A stretch of DNA of 64,000 bases from Narthecium ossifragum. Its lineage: Eukaryota > Streptophyta > Magnoliopsida > Dioscoreales > Nartheciaceae. The stretch spans positions 6,760,779 to 6,824,778 of the forward strand of contig OY986971.1 in the NCBI GenBank assembly GCA_963920575.1. Direction: 5' to 3'. A model generated the notes under the pieces. It saw only the letters and a program-made list of their open reading frames with translations, had not been told where the DNA came from and ran no database searches. Below are positions 22,674-36,571 of the stretch, piece by piece (the first letter of the stretch is position 1; every line of letters starts with the position of its first letter). The position numbers and the translations under genes are program-made.

Positions 22674-25088
22674 TGTCGCGCCCTGACCCGCGAAAGCCCA
22701 ACCGGGCCGGGCGACGCGAACCGGAACCTACAAAACGCGAAAAAAGAACGGCGAGGGTTCCCTCTAACCTATTGGTCTCCCTAACAATTCACCAAAAGCA
22801 CCCTCAATTAAAAGATAATACTATAATGAAGCCTCGAACCACAGATTAAAAACTCAAGTGTTAATATACAAATCCTCGGAGAGGGGAAGATTCAAAGTAC
22901 AGCATTACTCCCGTGGGAGACTAACTAACATAAGGGTAAAAGCAGTAAATATCGCCACCTCTCAAAAGCCACCAGGCGCCGCCGCACCGCCGTCCAACTG
23001 CCCGGTAGGGGCCACAGAGGAAGAACTGACGCCTGCACCTGCAAAACGCAGCCCGGGTAGGTGTGAGCACTAAGCTCAGTAGGGATCTACACTACGACAC
23101 ACAGAAGGAAGAGGGAAACGCAACAGTATCGCCCTCAAGTAGGACCTGGGTGTATACAGGGGTCCCATAACCCCACCGCGTGTCCTTGAGGCCCCGATCA
23201 TGATCTTCCAGCCGGGCTGGTCACATGTCGGGTCACACTCAGTAGCAGGAAACGGCACTGCTGACTCTCAACAGGACACTGAACACTGTTTGGTGGGAAG
23301 AGACACCACTGAGTAGGCAAAACCTCTACTCAAGAGTTTTAGGAACACCGGACACCGGCTACACCTCAGATCCGACTCGAGCCTGACACGACCTCTACAA
23401 TCATCAAGCAATAAGTGTAGCAGTCATCTAAGCCTATCATCGAATCGACTGGACACCACAATTCAAACCGGGTCCAAACAGCCCAACTCCGGTCCTAGGG
23501 CTAAGTCCGAGCTTCCAGCCTCGGGACGGCGATCCAAAGATCACCCACGCCCTAACCAATGCAACTAATGCACACAACAACAATGCATGCTATGACATAC
23601 ACAGATAATAGGAAAGGCATGCAACAGTATGTCAAGCATCATATAAGTCTACTGGATCGCTGCAGCGGTACCACCAACCGCTGCCAGCCGATCCGCAGCG
23701 GGTCCCGGCATTACGACGGTACCGCGACCGTCAACCGCAGACTCCTGCAACGGGAAGCAACCCCGAAAATGATGATGAACAAAACACAATATAATATTAT
23801 ATTCTGAAATATAATATTATATTCAAAAACACCCAAAGCCTCTACTTAGGGGCTAATTGATCCCGTCGATCCGATGCCCAAACGACGTCGGATTCAAAAT
23901 CCAACTTAGCCACCAGTAGGTGTATATACCATGATCAACATATCCAAATTTCATAATCATCCAACGGTTGGATTAACGGGAAAATACTAATCAAAAATCG
24001 CTAATCAACTAACTTAACAATTAATTGCTGCAACGCAGCCCTCCAGTAAACAATTCATAAGAAATTGTAGAAAACTCCGAAAATTATGAAACAAGATGGA
24101 ATGGAAAGCTAACAAATAGATCTACAACTCTTATGTTTATGAAAAGCCAATATCATGTACTCATCGGCCGGAAAACTTGCCGCAAGCCGGCTGTTGTTCA
24201 AGAACAGCAGAAAACCAGAAATCCGAGACTAATCTTGCATAAAACCTACTCAAATCTCAACTGATTAATATGAAACTTAAATCAGTTATTCTAACAGGTA
24301 TAAGGAATCCAAAAAAGCATGGATCAACAAGATCCAACGGCTAGATCTCAAGAAAACTCGAAATAAACACCAGTAGGTATAACCCTACCTAGCTGCGCTT
24401 TCCTCGGCTGATTCCCCGCGATTTGATCACCAACAAGCCTCCAAACCTCTTCAGGGATCTTCCTCTCGTTTTCACGAATCCAACGAGCCAAAGAATGCCG
24501 GAAAAGATGGCCGGAGGAGGGAGAACGGAGGAGATGAAGGAGGCTGCCGGAAACAGGGCATAGAAGCAGAGCTTCGAGAGAGAAAGGAGAAGGAAGAAGA
24601 AAGAGAGGAGAAGGAGGAAGAGGAGGGGAAGAAAAGAGGGGAAAGGGGGAGGGGAAAGCCGGGAAAGAGGGGGAAAAGCTGGGGGAGGGGAGGGGAAGTC
24701 TTCCCTCTCTGACAGAGGAGAGCGTCGGCCAACGGCGGCCGTCCTCGCGAAGCAGAAAAAAGCCACCGACTCATAAATGATCGATCCTTCCTCAAGGAAG
24801 GATCGATCCTTCATGACGCTCTCACAAGGCTTTCTGGCACGAAGAGGATCGATCCCTTAGCCAGAAAGGATCGATTCTTTGTGTGCTGAAAGCTAAACTT
24901 GGGCAAGAACTCAAGCCCAAGTCCGGATCTTTCGATCCCGGGTCCACCTAACCATTCTAAACAAACACTAACACATACAAGGCCAGTGTGTGCACACGCG
25001 GGTGTGAAACAAACCAACAAGGCGAAATTTACCAAATTGCCCTTGCGGTCTACAACGAGCTACAGGGGTAGAGGGGCAGGTCCTCACA
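22674..25088 (-). mobile_element. Solo LTR B1 (minus orientation) in A's gag
   Basis: On the minus strand it begins TGTGAGGACCTGCCCCTCTA and ends GGGCGCGACA. The target duplication ACCAG is perfect (22669-22673 and 25089-25093). At 2,415 bp it is the longest copy. It contains the family block GCTGCGTTTTGCAGGTGC (minus strand, near 23036-23054). It also has a perfect GATCGATC hairpin with 14-base arms (24779-24792 and 24795-24808). There is no internal region, so it is a solo LTR left by LTR-LTR recombination. Probably Ty3/gypsy; lineage not determined. Confidence 0.88.
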
Positions 25089-26206
25089 ACCAGTCATCGT
25101 CAACAACTATATACTGCCTAGTAGACTTGGACAACAATGTCCAGTCGAGAGCGACTCAGACATCTCAGACATGACCGATGCTATTGAAGCGTCTGCTACC
25201 TTGGTCGACGACGACTTGGAGCAAGTGCCAGTCAGCCTTGTGCCAGAGGAAGAAAACGAATACGTCGAGCTGGAGGAAAAAATAGATGTCACCAAGGAAG
25301 CAAGATGACAAGGGATATCCACTGAGCGACTGCTGAAAGAACTCTATGACGAAGGGAACCCAGCTGTGGGACCGGGTGGCCAGCCAAGTGGCCGATATGA
25401 CTACTTGCGAATCTATGGCGATGTAAAAGTTAAGCGCATGGTCAAGAAAACAGAAGTCGTCGCTCAGAGTCCCAATCGAACCAGCACCAATTGTCCCAAC
25501 TGGGTGGGGCGATGACGAGGAACCAATGGTCGATGACGTCGAGTGGGTAGAGATTGAAGTCCCCATCAAAGTCGAGGAGGAAGCGTCCAGAAGAAACATA
25601 TCCCAGAAGAAACTAATAATGTACAAGGCAGGTAATCCCGCAGTCAGCACCCAGGGCGAGCCTAGTGGCAAGTTTGATTACTTAGTCTGTTATGGAAACC
25701 CATTGGTGAAGAAATGGGTTCCCAAGAGTGAAACATCAAAGTATTTACAACCAGCAGTAGAAGAAAAAATCATCCCAACTGGTTGGGACGAGAAGGAACC
25801 AGACCATCAACAAGAGCGAGAGCAAACTAATCAGCAAGGTTAGTCATCGTGGATTGGCCAGGAAAACCCAGAGGTCGTCCAAGTTGAAGCAAAGTCTAAG
25901 GGGAAGGCTTTGCAAATTGTGGCTGGCACATCGGCCAATTCTCAGATGAAGAATCATCAGAAAGAAGGTAAGGTTGTATTTGATTGACCACCAGAAGCCA
26001 TGACACGCCACCTTCGTCCTCTGCACATCAAGGCCGAGATCAATGGCGTTCCAGTGAACAAAGTATTGATCGACACTGGAGCTGCAGTCAACGTCATTCC
26101 TGCCAGGATCATGAAGAAATTGTTAAAGTCGGATAGTGACTTGATTCCCACTGACATCACATTGACTGGATTTAGTGGAGTACCAGCGCATGCAAAAGGC
26201 ATTTTA
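25089..26206 (+). pseudogene. A gag-pol linker and protease (broken)
   Basis: The left part (25089-25850) contains two related segments: one with NPAVGPGGQPSGRYDYL at about 25356-25440, one with NPAVSTQGEPSGKFDYL at about 25635-25715. This is an internal duplication. Stops and a frame change break it. The aspartic protease starts near 26000: VLIDTGAAVNVIPARIM carries the DTGA active site. The frame then runs into solo LTR B2. Correcting for B2 and its target duplication, the same frame continues at 43605, so B2 itself cut a readable protease. Confidence 0.8.
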
Positions 26207-26408
26207 TGTGAGGACCCGTCCCTCTACTCCTGTGGCTCGCTGTGGACCGCAAGGGCAATTTCGTAAATTGCACATTGTCGGCTAGTTACACACCCGCGTG
26301 TGCACACACTGAACATGTTTGTGGTAATGTTTGGTTAGAATGGTTAGTGGGACCCGGGTTCGAAAGATCCGGGCTTGGGCTTGAGTTCTGGCCCAAGTCT
26401 AGCTTTCT

Positions 26409-27177
26409 GGACAAAAAAGATCGATCTTCTTGGCTAAATAGATCGATCTTCTTGTGCCAGAGGGTCAGGTTGGATTTGTTTTGAAAGATCGATCTTTCCT
26501 TAGGGAAAGATCGATCCTTCTAAGTCGGTTCGTTTGCCTATAAGACGGACGCGACGGATTCCTTTGAATCTTTTTGAAATCCGTGGATCTTGAGCTCAGA
26601 TCTAAGGATTTTTGAAGGATATCAAGGACGATCCAAGGCTAGGTTGCTGGGATTGAAGCAGCTCTTGCCTAGGTAGGGATCCTATCTACAATCTCTTCGG
26701 GTTTTTGGAGTTTTTGGTTTGATTTGTGTTCTTTTGCTTAGATCCATTGAAATACATTTTTGTTTTCCATGTACGCACCGGTTTTGGTCTCCTGGTCCTT
26801 CGTAGTACAAGATCCCAGAGTTTTGTGGGATTTGGTAGAGTTTTCCGGCGGTATTTCTCGCCGTCGGTTGGCCGGAGAACCCAACAAGATCGATCTTCCT
26901 GGGAGGAAGATCGATCACTTGGGTTGGTCATGCCCAGCCCCGAGTAAGATCGATCCTTGGGTTGAGAAGGATCGATCTCTTCTCTTGGCTGGCATGAACA
27001 TGGTTCCTGTGACAAAGATGATCGATCTTCCTGGAGGGAAGGATCGATCATTTTAGTCGACATGGAGTGATGCCTTCTACCTTTGGAAAGATCGATCTTC
27101 TCTTCGGAAGAGATCGATCTCTTGTGAGGTACGAAGCTAGTTTCCTTTGCAAAGATCGATCTCCTTTCTAGAGAGAT
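26409..27177. repeat. GATCGATC hairpin array in B2
   Basis: At least six pairs of GATCGATC boxes have self-complementary flanks. Two are perfect: arms GATCGATCTTTCC at 26487-26499 with the complement at 26504-26516, and arms GATCGATCTTCC at 26888-26899 with the complement at 26905-26916. Others (near 26410, 26947, 27020, 27090, 27155) have one or more mismatches. Loops are about 4-10 bases. Confidence 0.85.
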
Positions 27178-27395
27178 CGCTTGTGACGCAGGAAGCTGTT
27201 TTCACTTGGCTTTTGTCCGCGGGGATTTGTATGTCCAGTTTTCCTTAAAGCTTTATATCTCGTACATACCCTGATACCCTTAAGCATGCTAGCCCTATAA
27301 TAGGGCACTGGTGAACCAGGGGAGTGATGACTCCTGGGATGTTTAGAATAAACGGGCGGGTAGCCCTACAGCTTTCCATAGCCTTGCATGCCGGC

Positions 27396-28920
27396 TGATA
27401 AGACTTGAAAAGTGCACAAAACACCCTTGTAATTTGGCTTTGTTGGGCCCCGAGCAATGCTGGACTGACTACTTTTATTCCATTTCAGGCATAACAGGTC
27501 CTTTCACGAGTTAGATCAACTCTGGAGTTAAAACAATCTATTTTGGCGTTTTTGGGCAAGCCAGATCGATCGAGCTCTACAGGCTCGATCGATCCAACTC
27601 AATCAGCAAGGGATGTAGCTTAACAACGGTGATTCGATCGATCGGCCAAGTCAAGCCCGATCGATCCAGCTCGGGAGTTACCAGCAATAAGGCGTAGGAT
27701 CGATCGAACTCCAAGAGTTGGATCGATCCAGCTCGGGCGTTGCGCAATATGAAGGGAGTTAAGGACTCCGATCGATCGAACTCCAAGAGTTGGATCGATC
27801 GGACGCGGCCAGAAGCAAAGATCGACGGCGTTGATCTAATCCGTGGGAGGTTGTCTCTTGGGCTATAAGTAGGCATTGTTTAGGGATTTTTGGGGGGCTT
27901 TTCCAGACGTTTTTGGAGGGAGTTTACCTATCTTTTCTACATCTTTTCTTCGACGATTCTTTGGAGGAGATCCATGGTGGGAGGAGATCAGCAACTTCTA
28001 CCGATGGATTATCTCCTGAAGATGAGTAGCTAAAACCCTAGCCATGGGATTCTTATGATGTAACTAGGGTTTTTACTAGGGATTTCTCAGATTTAGGGTT
28101 TGTATACATGATTATTTGGTTTTATGGATTGATTATATTTTCCTATATCTTGGTGTCGATTTCTTGCTGGATGTTTGGATCGTTCTTACTTGCACTTGAT
28201 TCTAGAGCTTGTGTATGTTAGGGCGTGGATTGGATTCATCCAAATAAGAGGATCATGCTAGTACCATGATATCTCGGATGGAATTTTATTCGTGATTAGG
28301 GATTGCATAGTGCTAGTCCCACTATAGTAGTGCTAGTCCCACTACGTTCCATCCCTAATCCTTCATGCATCTTATCTTTGTAGTTTCGGCCATCGAGATG
28401 CGAAGTCATCTCGATATTACACCTAAATCCATATATTTGGCTTTGCGTGCGATGAACTCATCTGAGTAAGAGAGTTCATTAGCAGTGAACGTAACTAATC
28501 ATTCGGTCACTGATATTTCGTTAATTGTTCTTGCCGACAAGGAATCCTAAACAGAACTTGTCGAGTGATAAGGAGAATTAGCCATTCCTTTATCAACTAT
28601 TAGAAAGCCATTTATCGTGTCTGCATGCCCTGATCTTTGGAAAACCTGGTAGAACCTTAGTTACTGATTAAGAATCCTATGGTCCTTTCTCTCATATTCT
28701 CCCGTCCTTTAGTATAAGTTAGCTTAATTTCAACTTGCAATCTTTTCTCAACTTATTAGTAGGAGATTTACTAAGTATTTGATTTAAATCCCTGAAATCC
28801 CTGTGGACTCGACTCGGACTCTCCACTATCTACTAGTTCTTAGTAGTTAAAGTAGAGCACCGGAATATATTGTAATTTTGGTTAGACTTGTTAAGCCACG
28901 ACACTTTTCAAGTCGTATCA
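27396..28920 (+). repeat. 5' LTR of C
   Basis: The ends are extended inverted repeats: TGATAAGACTTGAAAAGTG at the start and its near complement at the end. Four GATCGATC hairpins lie at 27564-27802. A TATA box CTATAAGTA at 27863-27871 follows about 60 bases later. The leader contains AACCCTAGCCATGGGATTC. Confidence 0.95.
27564..27802. repeat. Four GATCGATC hairpins in C's 5' LTR
   Basis: The first hairpin has perfect 12-base arms (GATCGATCGAGC, 7-base loop). The second pairs CGATCGATCGGC with GCCCGATCGATC. The third and fourth share AACTC-CAA-GAGTT inside GATCGATC boxes. They lie just upstream of the TATA box, in the likely enhancer part of U3. The 3' LTR copy is at 41167-41405 and differs by two or three bases. 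Confidence 0.9.
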
Positions 28921-28926
28921 AAATTT

Positions 28927-28944
28927 TGGCGCCGTTGCCGGGGA
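28927..28944 (+). other. Primer-binding site of C
   Basis: TGGCGCCGTTGCCGGGGA lies six bases after the LTR. It is the usual Athila-type primer-binding site and starts minus-strand DNA synthesis. Confidence 0.9.
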
Positions 28945-29177
28945 CTTTTACGGTGTTTTAAGTTGTTTACTTAGTATAGTTTCTTGCTTATCAGTTGATT
29001 ATTATATAAAAGACCAAAAATAGTTTCAGTGCTAATATTTCTATATCTTTTTGTGATCAGTAGGTGAAGAACAAAGCGGCATCCTTTTCGAGCGGTGAAG
29101 TAGCGAACGCCAACAACGCGTCATCGAGATTGCACTGTTTGCATTTCAAAACCTTGAATGATCTTTATGATGTGTTG

Positions 29178-32100
29178 ATGAGTGATGATAAGGACCCAGA
29201 TTTCAATCTTACATTGAAGGAATTCTTTGCTTCTTGTTCTACATCGCATAAATTGTCAGTCTCTTCCCCTACTCATTTAGCTATGGATAACCCTGAGGAC
29301 AATCTTGGACCTAATGACAATCCTAACCAACCTGAAAACCAGGGTCGTAGAGCCATGAAAGATTTTTATGTTCCAACCTCTTTCACTTCTAACTCCTGTA
29401 TTCAACCTCCAGTAATTGGAGCGGCCCATTATGAGATTAAACCACAGTTCTTACAATCCTTACCGACTTTCCATGGCTTATCTCATGAGGACCCCTACAA
29501 TCATATAGAGGAGTTTATTCTAATTAGTTCTTCCGTGAGGGTAAATAATTTTACCGAAGACGCTTGGAGACTTAAATTATTTCCTTTTACCCTAAAAGGT
29601 AAAGCGAAACATTGGCTCACATTTCTAGAACCTCGGTCGATCACGACATGGCCTCAATTACAAGCTCAATTTCTTGAGAAATTTTTCCCGATTACCAAGA
29701 CCAGTGACCTTCGCCATGAAATTTCCTCCTTTAGACAAGCCGACGATGAAGCATTTCATGAGGCTTGGGATCGTTATAGGGAACTCCTTAGAAAATGTCC
29801 CCACCACCAATTTCCTCAATGGGCCATAGTAGAGCATTTTTACAAGGGTCTTAAGGAAAAACATCAAGTAACAATTGATGCAGCGTGTGGGGGAGTGTTC
29901 ATTACCAACCCCCTTGACGATTCTTGGAGGCTTTTTGAGAGACTCGCTGAGAACTCTCAACACCACGCCACCTCCTCTAGGAATAATCGTGGGTCTTCCA
30001 CCCAATCCAATCCTCGAGGAGTTCTTGAGTTAAACGAGTCAACCCGACTTGCTCAACAGGTTGATGCCTTGAGTAGAAAACTAGATCAAGTTCTCACTCA
30101 AACCACAAATCAGGTTGATTCATCTATTCTTCCTACGCTTCCATCGTCAGGAGAAATCTGTTTCTTATGTTCGAATCCTGGTCACGATGTCACGGACTGC
30201 CAGTTGGCATGTCATTATCCTGAGTTAGTTCAGGAACACATTAATGCCGTGTATGGTCAATCTAAGCCAGCTTACGATCCTTATTCAAATTCTTACAATC
30301 CTGGTTTGAGAGATCATCCAAATTTTTCGTGGAGAACACCAGGTCAACAACCCAATTCTTTTAATTCTAGACCATCCATAGGTGCTCATACTACGAATTA
30401 TCCTCCAAAATTCCAATCATCATATCCTACCAACTCTCAAGGCCAAACTTCGTCATTTCGACCTCCATATCGGCCTGTTCAAAATCAAACATCTCAATCT
30501 TGGGGAAACAAACCGTATGTACCTCCCCAGAGTCAAGGACCTCAAAATCACTCAGTTCTTCATCCACAGCAACAAAATCATGTTCCACACAACGATGAGT
30601 TGACCCAATTAGTTCATTCTCATTCTCAAACTCTGGCAAAGATAGAGGTCCAATTGGGTCAATTGGCAAATGCATTGTCTAGGAGAGAAGATGGACAATT
30701 ACCGAGTCAGTCTATTCCTAATCCCAAAGGCCAACATCATGTAGACTCATCGCATGAACAAGTACAAGCTGTGACAACCCTTCGTAGTGGTAAAACTTTT
30801 GCCAACATTGAGCAACCTGAAGTAACCACAGATGATCAAGATTTACATGCATCTCATTCTCAGACATCACTGCCCAATAACTCATGTGCATCAAAGGAAC
30901 CTGGTTCATCCTCCGACACTCCACATTCAAATCATCATGGCTCCATTGGTGATTTACATGCATCACCACACATGACATCATCTCATGAAAGAGAACCAAA
31001 TCCCACGACTTATATTCCTAAGGTTCCTTTTCCTGAAGCTTTAGCAGATCCGACTTCCACCCCATTCAAAAACTCAAAAATAGATGAAATGATGGAGGTA
31101 TTTAAAAAAGTGCATATTAATCTTCCTCTGCTTGATGCCATCAAACACATTCCATCTTATGCCAAATTCCTCAAGGACCTTTGCACACATAAACGACAGT
31201 CTAGGTCACATGTGTCTAAGAAGATTTTCCTGACCGAGCAAGTTAGCTCAATCCTTCGATGTGATCTTCCTCCTAAGCTCAAGGATCCTGGCATCCCCAC
31301 AATCTCATGCATTATAGGAAATCACACGATTGATGGAGCACTACTGGATTTGGGTGCAAGTGTCAACCTCATGCCTTTCTCCTTATATTCTAAGTTTGGT
31401 ATAGGAGAATTGAAACCTACGGCCATGACCCTACAATTAGCTGATCGATCAATTAAGACGCCAAGAGGAATCCTTGAAGACGTTTTGGTTAAGGTTGATC
31501 GGTGCGTATTCCCGGTTGACTTTGTTGTGTTAGATATGGAACCTGGAGTGCAAACTAAAAAATCGGTTCCTATAATCCTTGGCCGACCCTTCTTGGCTAC
31601 AGCCAATGCTTGTATTAACTGTAGGGATGGTTTCATGACGGTCACATTTGGTAATATGGAATTACGTTTGAATATATTTCATGCTTCAAAGAATCATGCG
31701 TATGATGATGACTGCTTTATGGTTGATACATTGGTTAATGAGGATGAGATAATGAGTTGTATTGACGATACATTGCCTTTGTTGTTGTTGAATAATGATA
31801 CTCCGTGTGGGAGTTTTGAGAGTGGTTGTCACATGTCTATTGTGGTTGAAGACGATGTTTTTGAACATTATGTGTCACATGTGCATGAAGATGTTTTGAG
31901 TACGGATGTAGTGTTTCCGGTTGTGAACAATGAAAAAAATGATTTGGATGGTTTTGGGTCGGTGTTCAAGTCTGAAAATGACAATGTTTTAAAGGATTTT
32001 AACGATCTTGATGTCATTACTGATGTGTGCGGTATTTTCTGGAAAAAACCTCTTCTTGAGCCTTTACCTCCTACCTCCTCAACGCCGGCTGTACCTTCTT

Positions 32101-35018
32101 TGATCACACCACCATCTTTGGAGCTGAAAACGTTGCCATCCAATTTAAAATATGCCTTCCTTGGACCTGAATCTACCCTTCCAGTAATTATCTCTTCTGC
32201 ATTAGCCATTGATCAAGAGCATCAATTACTCGATATCCTCAAACGGCATAAAAGAGCTATAGGGTGGTCCATTGGTGATCTTAAAGGCATTGATCCTTCG
32301 ATTTGCATGCATCGCATACTCTTAGAGGATGAAACTAAATGTGTCCGGGAGATGCAACGCCGGCTCAACCCTCTTATGAAAGATGTTGTAATGAAGGAAG
32401 TAATTAAACTTTTAGACGCAGGGATCATTTATCCGATCTCAGACTCTAAATGGATTAGTCCTACTCAGGTCGTTCCTAAAAAATCTGGTATCACAGTGGT
32501 TAAAAATGACAAAGGGGAGGATATCCCAACTAGACAGACCACAGGGTGGAGAGTTTGTATCGACTATAGGCTTCTTAACGCTTTAACTCGAAAAGATCAT
32601 TTTCCATTGCCCTTCATTGACCAGATTTTAGAACGGTTATCAGGCCAAGCATATTATTGTTTCCTTGACGGCTACTCTGGGTATAATCAAGTCGCCATCG
32701 ATCCTAATGATCAGGAGAAGACAACCTTTACTTGTCCGTATGGAACATTCGCTTATCGTCGTATGCCTTTTGGCCTTTGCAATGCCCCAGCGACATTTCA
32801 ACGTTGCATGCTTGCTATTTTTGGGGATATGATTGAACAGTTTCTAGAGATATTTATGGATGACTTCTCTGTGTTTGGCCAGTCCTTTGAATCATGCCTT
32901 GAAAATTTATCCAAAGTCCTTGCTAGGTGTGAGAAAACTAATCTGGTGTTGAGTTGGGAAAAGAGCCATTTTATGGTTACGGAAGGTCTCGTTCTCGGCC
33001 ATGTCATTTCAAGTCGGGGGATTGAAGTAGATAAAGCTAAGCTGGAGCTTATTTCTAAACTTCCACCTCCTTCGTCGGTGCGTCAAATTCGATCATTCCT
33101 GGGCCACGCAGGGTTCTATCGAAGGTTTATTAAGGATTTCAGTAAAATCTCCCGACCATTATGTGCTCTATTGGTTAAAGATGTTCCATTTGTGTTCGAT
33201 CAATCTTGTCTTCATGCTTTTCATGTCCTGCGTGATTCACTCTCTTCAGCACCGATTGTCCATTGTCCTGATTATAATCATCCCTTTGAAATCATGTGTG
33301 ACGCATCCGATCACACAGTAGGTGCTGTGTTGGGACAAACCATTGATAAACTACCTCGTGTCATCTACTATGCTAGTAAGACGTTGAATGAAGCTCAGGT
33401 GAATTACACGACTACTGAGAAAGAGTTACTGGCTGTGATTTTTTCCTTAGAAAAGTTTCGGTCATATCTTCTTGAATCCAAAGTCATAATTTTTACCGAT
33501 CATTCAGCCCTTAGGTATCTTGTTTCCAAGAAAGAGCTTAAACCTCGATTAATTCGTTGGATTTTGCTTCTCCAAGAGTTCGATCTGGAATTACGAGATA
33601 AAAAGGGAGCTTTAAACGTGGTAGCCGATCACCTGTCGCGTCTTCCTGTCGATGTCATTAATGATTCATCCCCGATCGATGATACCTTCCCTGATGAATA
33701 TTTATTGACTGTTGATCAAGCCCCAAAACTGTGGTTTGCACACATCGTAAATTATCTTGTTTCTGGATTCACTCCTGCTCATTGGAATAAACTAGATCGA
33801 GATAAATTCTTTTCGAAAGTTAAATCCTATGTGTGGAATGATCCCATCCTTTTTAAACACTGTCCGGATCAGATTATGAGATGTTGTGTACCCGAATCTG
33901 AAATAATCTCCATTCTTACTTCATGCCACTCTCATGCATGTGGAGGACACTTTTCAGGCCGTCGAACCGCATCCAAGATTTTTCAATCTGGTTTCTATTG
34001 GCCCTCGATTTTTCGTGATGCTCACAGTTTTTCAAAAGCGTGTGTGCGGTGTCAACAATTAGGGAGTATTTCGCATCGAAATGAAATGCCTCAAAATCCG
34101 ATTATTGAATGTGAAGTATTTGATGTTTGGGGTATTGATTTTATGGGCCCGTTTCCTCCTTCAAATGGCTACATCTACATTTTATTAGCCGTTGACTATG
34201 TTTCGAAATGGATTGAAGCCATAGCGACTAAGACCAATGATCACCGAGTTGTTGTTAAATTTCTTCATTCTAACATTTTCTCTCGGTTTGGTCATCCTCG
34301 AGCTATGATAAGTGATGGCGGATCACACTTTATGAATCGATATTTCCGTCACACTCTCGATAAGTATAATATTTCCCATAAGGTTGCCACACCATATCAC
34401 CCTCAAACCAGTGGGCAGGTAGAGGTATCTAATAGGGAGATCAAACGCATCCTGGAGAAAGTCGTGCGGTTGGATAGAAAGGACTGGTCTATGCGCTTGA
34501 ATGAAGCACTCTGGGCATATAGAACGGCATTTAAAACACCCATAGGGATGTCCCCGTATCGGATGGTCTACGGTAAGCATTGCCGCTTACCAGTGAATCT
34601 CATGGATAGAGTGTGGTTAACTATTAAAGAGGTTAATTGGTTACCTACGGGTCAGCGCGCTCGCCTACTGCAACTCAATGAGTTGGAGGAAATACGTAAT
34701 GACGCCTATGATAACGCTCTTATCTATAAAGCTCGAACTAAGGCATACCATGATCGGTTCATTCATCAAAGAACTTTTAACGTGGGAGATAGGGTGTGGT
34801 TATTTAACGCTAGGTTGCGGCTTTTCCCAGGGAAATTGAAATCTAGATGGACTGGTCCATTCGAAGTCACTAAAGTTTTTCCCCATGGGGCTGTTGAACT
34901 CCGCAATCCTAACTCTGATTCCACCTTCAAAGTGAATGGCCAAAGGTTAAAAAGATACATAGAAAACCCTCTGACCTTAGAAGCCACACAGAGGTTGCAT
35001 GAACCACTTTCTGAGTAA
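29178..35018 (+). CDS. gag-pol: Athila-like Gag-Pol polyprotein, intact
   Basis: One frame covers gag, protease, reverse transcriptase, RNase H and integrase. It is open from 29064, just after a TAG. The first ATG is at 29178, giving 1,946 aa; a non-ATG start or a spliced leader is possible. Domains by sequence: gag core ([18 protein letters not shown]), zinc knuckle [14 protein letters not shown], protease [14 protein letters not shown] (DLGA rather than DTGA, as often in Athila), RT with [12 protein letters not shown] and the catalytic [10 protein letters not shown], RNase H ([18 protein letters not shown]), integrase zinc finger H-X4-H...C-X2-C ([26 protein letters not shown]), and integrase core ([29 protein letters not shown]). 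All catalytic residues I looked for are present. Expression would come from the 5' LTR. Confidence 0.95.
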   Translation: MSDDKDPDFNLTLKEFFASCSTSHKLSVSSPTHLAMDNPEDNLGPNDNPNQPENQGRRAMKDFYVPTSFTSNSCIQPPVIGAAHYEIKPQFLQSLPTFHGLSHEDPYNHIEEFILISSSVRVNNFTEDAWRLKLFPFTLKGKAKHWLTFLEPRSITTWPQLQAQFLEKFFPITKTSDLRHEISSFRQADDEAFHEAWDRYRELLRKCPHHQFPQWAIVEHFYKGLKEKHQVTIDAACGGVFITNPLDDSWRLFERLAENSQHHATSSRNNRGSSTQSNPRGVLELNESTRLAQQVDALSRKLDQVLTQTTNQVDSSILPTLPSSGEICFLCSNPGHDVTDCQLACHYPELVQEHINAVYGQSKPAYDPYSNSYNPGLRDHPNFSWRTPGQQPNSFNSRPSIGAHTTNYPPKFQSSYPTNSQGQTSSFRPPYRPVQNQTSQSWGNKPYVPPQSQGPQNHSVLHPQQQNHVPHNDELTQLVHSHSQTLAKIEVQLGQLANALSRREDGQLPSQSIPNPKGQHHVDSSHEQVQAVTTLRSGKTFANIEQPEVTTDDQDLHASHSQTSLPNNSCASKEPGSSSDTPHSNHHGSIGDLHASPHMTSSHEREPNPTTYIPKVPFPEALADPTSTPFKNSKIDEMMEVFKKVHINLPLLDAIKHIPSYAKFLKDLCTHKRQSRSHVSKKIFLTEQVSSILRCDLPPKLKDPGIPTISCIIGNHTIDGALLDLGASVNLMPFSLYSKFGIGELKPTAMTLQLADRSIKTPRGILEDVLVKVDRCVFPVDFVVLDMEPGVQTKKSVPIILGRPFLATANACINCRDGFMTVTFGNMELRLNIFHASKNHAYDDDCFMVDTLVNEDEIMSCIDDTLPLLLLNNDTPCGSFESGCHMSIVVEDDVFEHYVSHVHEDVLSTDVVFPVVNNEKNDLDGFGSVFKSENDNVLKDFNDLDVITDVCGIFWKKPLLEPLPPTSSTPAVPSLITPPSLELKTLPSNLKYAFLGPESTLPVIISSALAIDQEHQLLDILKRHKRAIGWSIGDLKGIDPSICMHRILLEDETKCVREMQRRLNPLMKDVVMKEVIKLLDAGIIYPISDSKWISPTQVVPKKSGITVVKNDKGEDIPTRQTTGWRVCIDYRLLNALTRKDHFPLPFIDQILERLSGQAYYCFLDGYSGYNQVAIDPNDQEKTTFTCPYGTFAYRRMPFGLCNAPATFQRCMLAIFGDMIEQFLEIFMDDFSVFGQSFESCLENLSKVLARCEKTNLVLSWEKSHFMVTEGLVLGHVISSRGIEVDKAKLELISKLPPPSSVRQIRSFLGHAGFYRRFIKDFSKISRPLCALLVKDVPFVFDQSCLHAFHVLRDSLSSAPIVHCPDYNHPFEIMCDASDHTVGAVLGQTIDKLPRVIYYASKTLNEAQVNYTTTEKELLAVIFSLEKFRSYLLESKVIIFTDHSALRYLVSKKELKPRLIRWILLLQEFDLELRDKKGALNVVADHLSRLPVDVINDSSPIDDTFPDEYLLTVDQAPKLWFAHIVNYLVSGFTPAHWNKLDRDKFFSKVKSYVWNDPILFKHCPDQIMRCCVPESEIISILTSCHSHACGGHFSGRRTASKIFQSGFYWPSIFRDAHSFSKACVRCQQLGSISHRNEMPQNPIIECEVFDVWGIDFMGPFPPSNGYIYILLAVDYVSKWIEAIATKTNDHRVVVKFLHSNIFSRFGHPRAMISDGGSHFMNRYFRHTLDKYNISHKVATPYHPQTSGQVEVSNREIKRILEKVVRLDRKDWSMRLNEALWAYRTAFKTPIGMSPYRMVYGKHCRLPVNLMDRVWLTIKEVNWLPTGQRARLLQLNELEEIRNDAYDNALIYKARTKAYHDRFIHQRTFNVGDRVWLFNARLRLFPGKLKSRWTGPFEVTKVFPHGAVELRNPNSDSTFKVNGQRLKRYIENPLTLEATQRLHEPLSE

Positions 35019-36571
35019 TTGCGCTTTCATGTCGTCGAGCTCGAGACGTTAAACCAAGCGCTTGATGGGAGGCAACCCATCCGTTGTGTGTGTTCTGTTG
35101 TTTTGGTTCTTTCATGTTTTCTTTGCATGCTTGCGTATTTTTCTGCTTAGTGCGTTGTTGATTGTGATTGTCTGATAATTCTGTCATCGATGTCTGTGAC
35201 TGTTCGTGTTAATGGTGAATCAGGGGATGTCCGTACTTGAATTCTTTTGGCCTGAAGAGGTCTATATTTTTACAGGGTCGTCGCGGCTTCATTTTTAAGT
35301 TTTCTGGTGGATTTTCTCATATTTTGGTCCGACCGATCGATCGAGCTATAGAAGGACCGATCGATCCTTCTCTACATATAGCATCACTTCACTTCGTTCC
35401 GGAGTTGGATCGGTCCGCCCCATGGCGGCCGATCGATCCAACTTGCGGCTTTATCTTGGCAGAACATATTGTTTTTGCCTAACAAGCATCCGATAGATCG
35501 GCTCTTCGCTCCAGCTTATCTTTACTCTTGGCTCTAGATGGATCGATCGGGGCTTGAGAGCGCGATCGGTCCGTCTTGTGCATTTAATCCTGACAGGACG
35601 TAGTGTTTTTGACCCTACATCTATCGATCGATCCGTCCTTCGCTCCAACATGTTTGAGAAAACTAAGTGTGCGAGTTCGATCGATCCATCCTAGCGAGTT
35701 CGATCGATCCGACTAGGTATTTATTGGTGACAGAGCGTGGTGTTTTTGGCCCTACACCGTGCGATCGATCCGTCCATCGGTCGCGCTCTTTGAGTGGGTC
35801 CGATCGATCGGGCACACCAAGTTCGATCGATCGGGCGCCTTTAGTAGCTATTGTTCATCGGTGCCCACCTGATGCAGCCACGTGGCGTTCGATCGATCCA
35901 TCCTCACTAGGCCGATCGATCCGGCTGGTTCTTTGAGATAACTTCCGATGTTCCGCGCCTCTGCTTCGCCGTCTCCAACTCGGACTCCATTCCGAGTTAA
36001 TCCATACCTCTTAGCCGCCTATTTATTCCCCTCCTTACCTCAACTACGAGACCTAGCGAACTACATAAGTCGTTTCGTGGTTGCCGGAGTTCCTCCCATC
36101 ATCGGCGTCCAGCTAAGGCGAACGCTGTCGTCCCAGCTTCCGGTGTGTCCTTCCAGGCGATTGCAACTTTCCGGTAAGAGTCCGACGCGTCCTTTTCATC
36201 GCTCCCATGCCAGTGTGATAATTCCTTGTGTGTGTGTCCTCTTCATCTCTTCCTTGCATGCGAACCCATAGTTTGTGCCATGGTTTCCGACCAACGTCGC
36301 CGGCCTCCATCCTCGATGGCCGTCGCCCTCCTCTCGTTGTTTCCGTTTTCCTCTCATCTATCATTATGCATGTTTGCCTTCTCTTTTCCCTTCGGCCGTT
36401 ACCACAGTTCTTGCACTTTTCTCCCTCCTCTGTTCCGTTATGGGTGTTTGTTCTTCCCTCAACCCATGTTGGATCGATCGGCACCTGTAGGTTCGAGCGA
36501 TCCAACGTGGTCAGTCCACTTCTTCTTCGTCGCTTCTCTTACCACTTATCTCGGATGCAGGGTCACCTTCA
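35019..36571. repeat. C: non-coding region rich in GATCGATC boxes
   Basis: After the pol stop comes the Athila-type motif AAGCGCTTGATGGGAGGCAA (35056-35075). From about 35326 to 35930 there are more than a dozen GATCGATC-type boxes, several paired as hairpins. In the best one (35404-35442) GTTGGATCGGTCCGCC faces GGCGGCCGATCGATCCAAC. Another pair lies at about 36468-36503 (TTGGATCG facing CGATCCAA). Frames here read as FDRS/RSID repeats and are not genes. Confidence 0.75.

Noticed and set aside
27577..27876. Minus-strand 99-codon frame with repeated LEFDRS-type residues (and its copy at 41180-41479)
   Set aside because: It is the translation of the GATCGATC hairpins inside C's LTRs, duplicated only because the LTR is duplicated. 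No domain and no sensible start.
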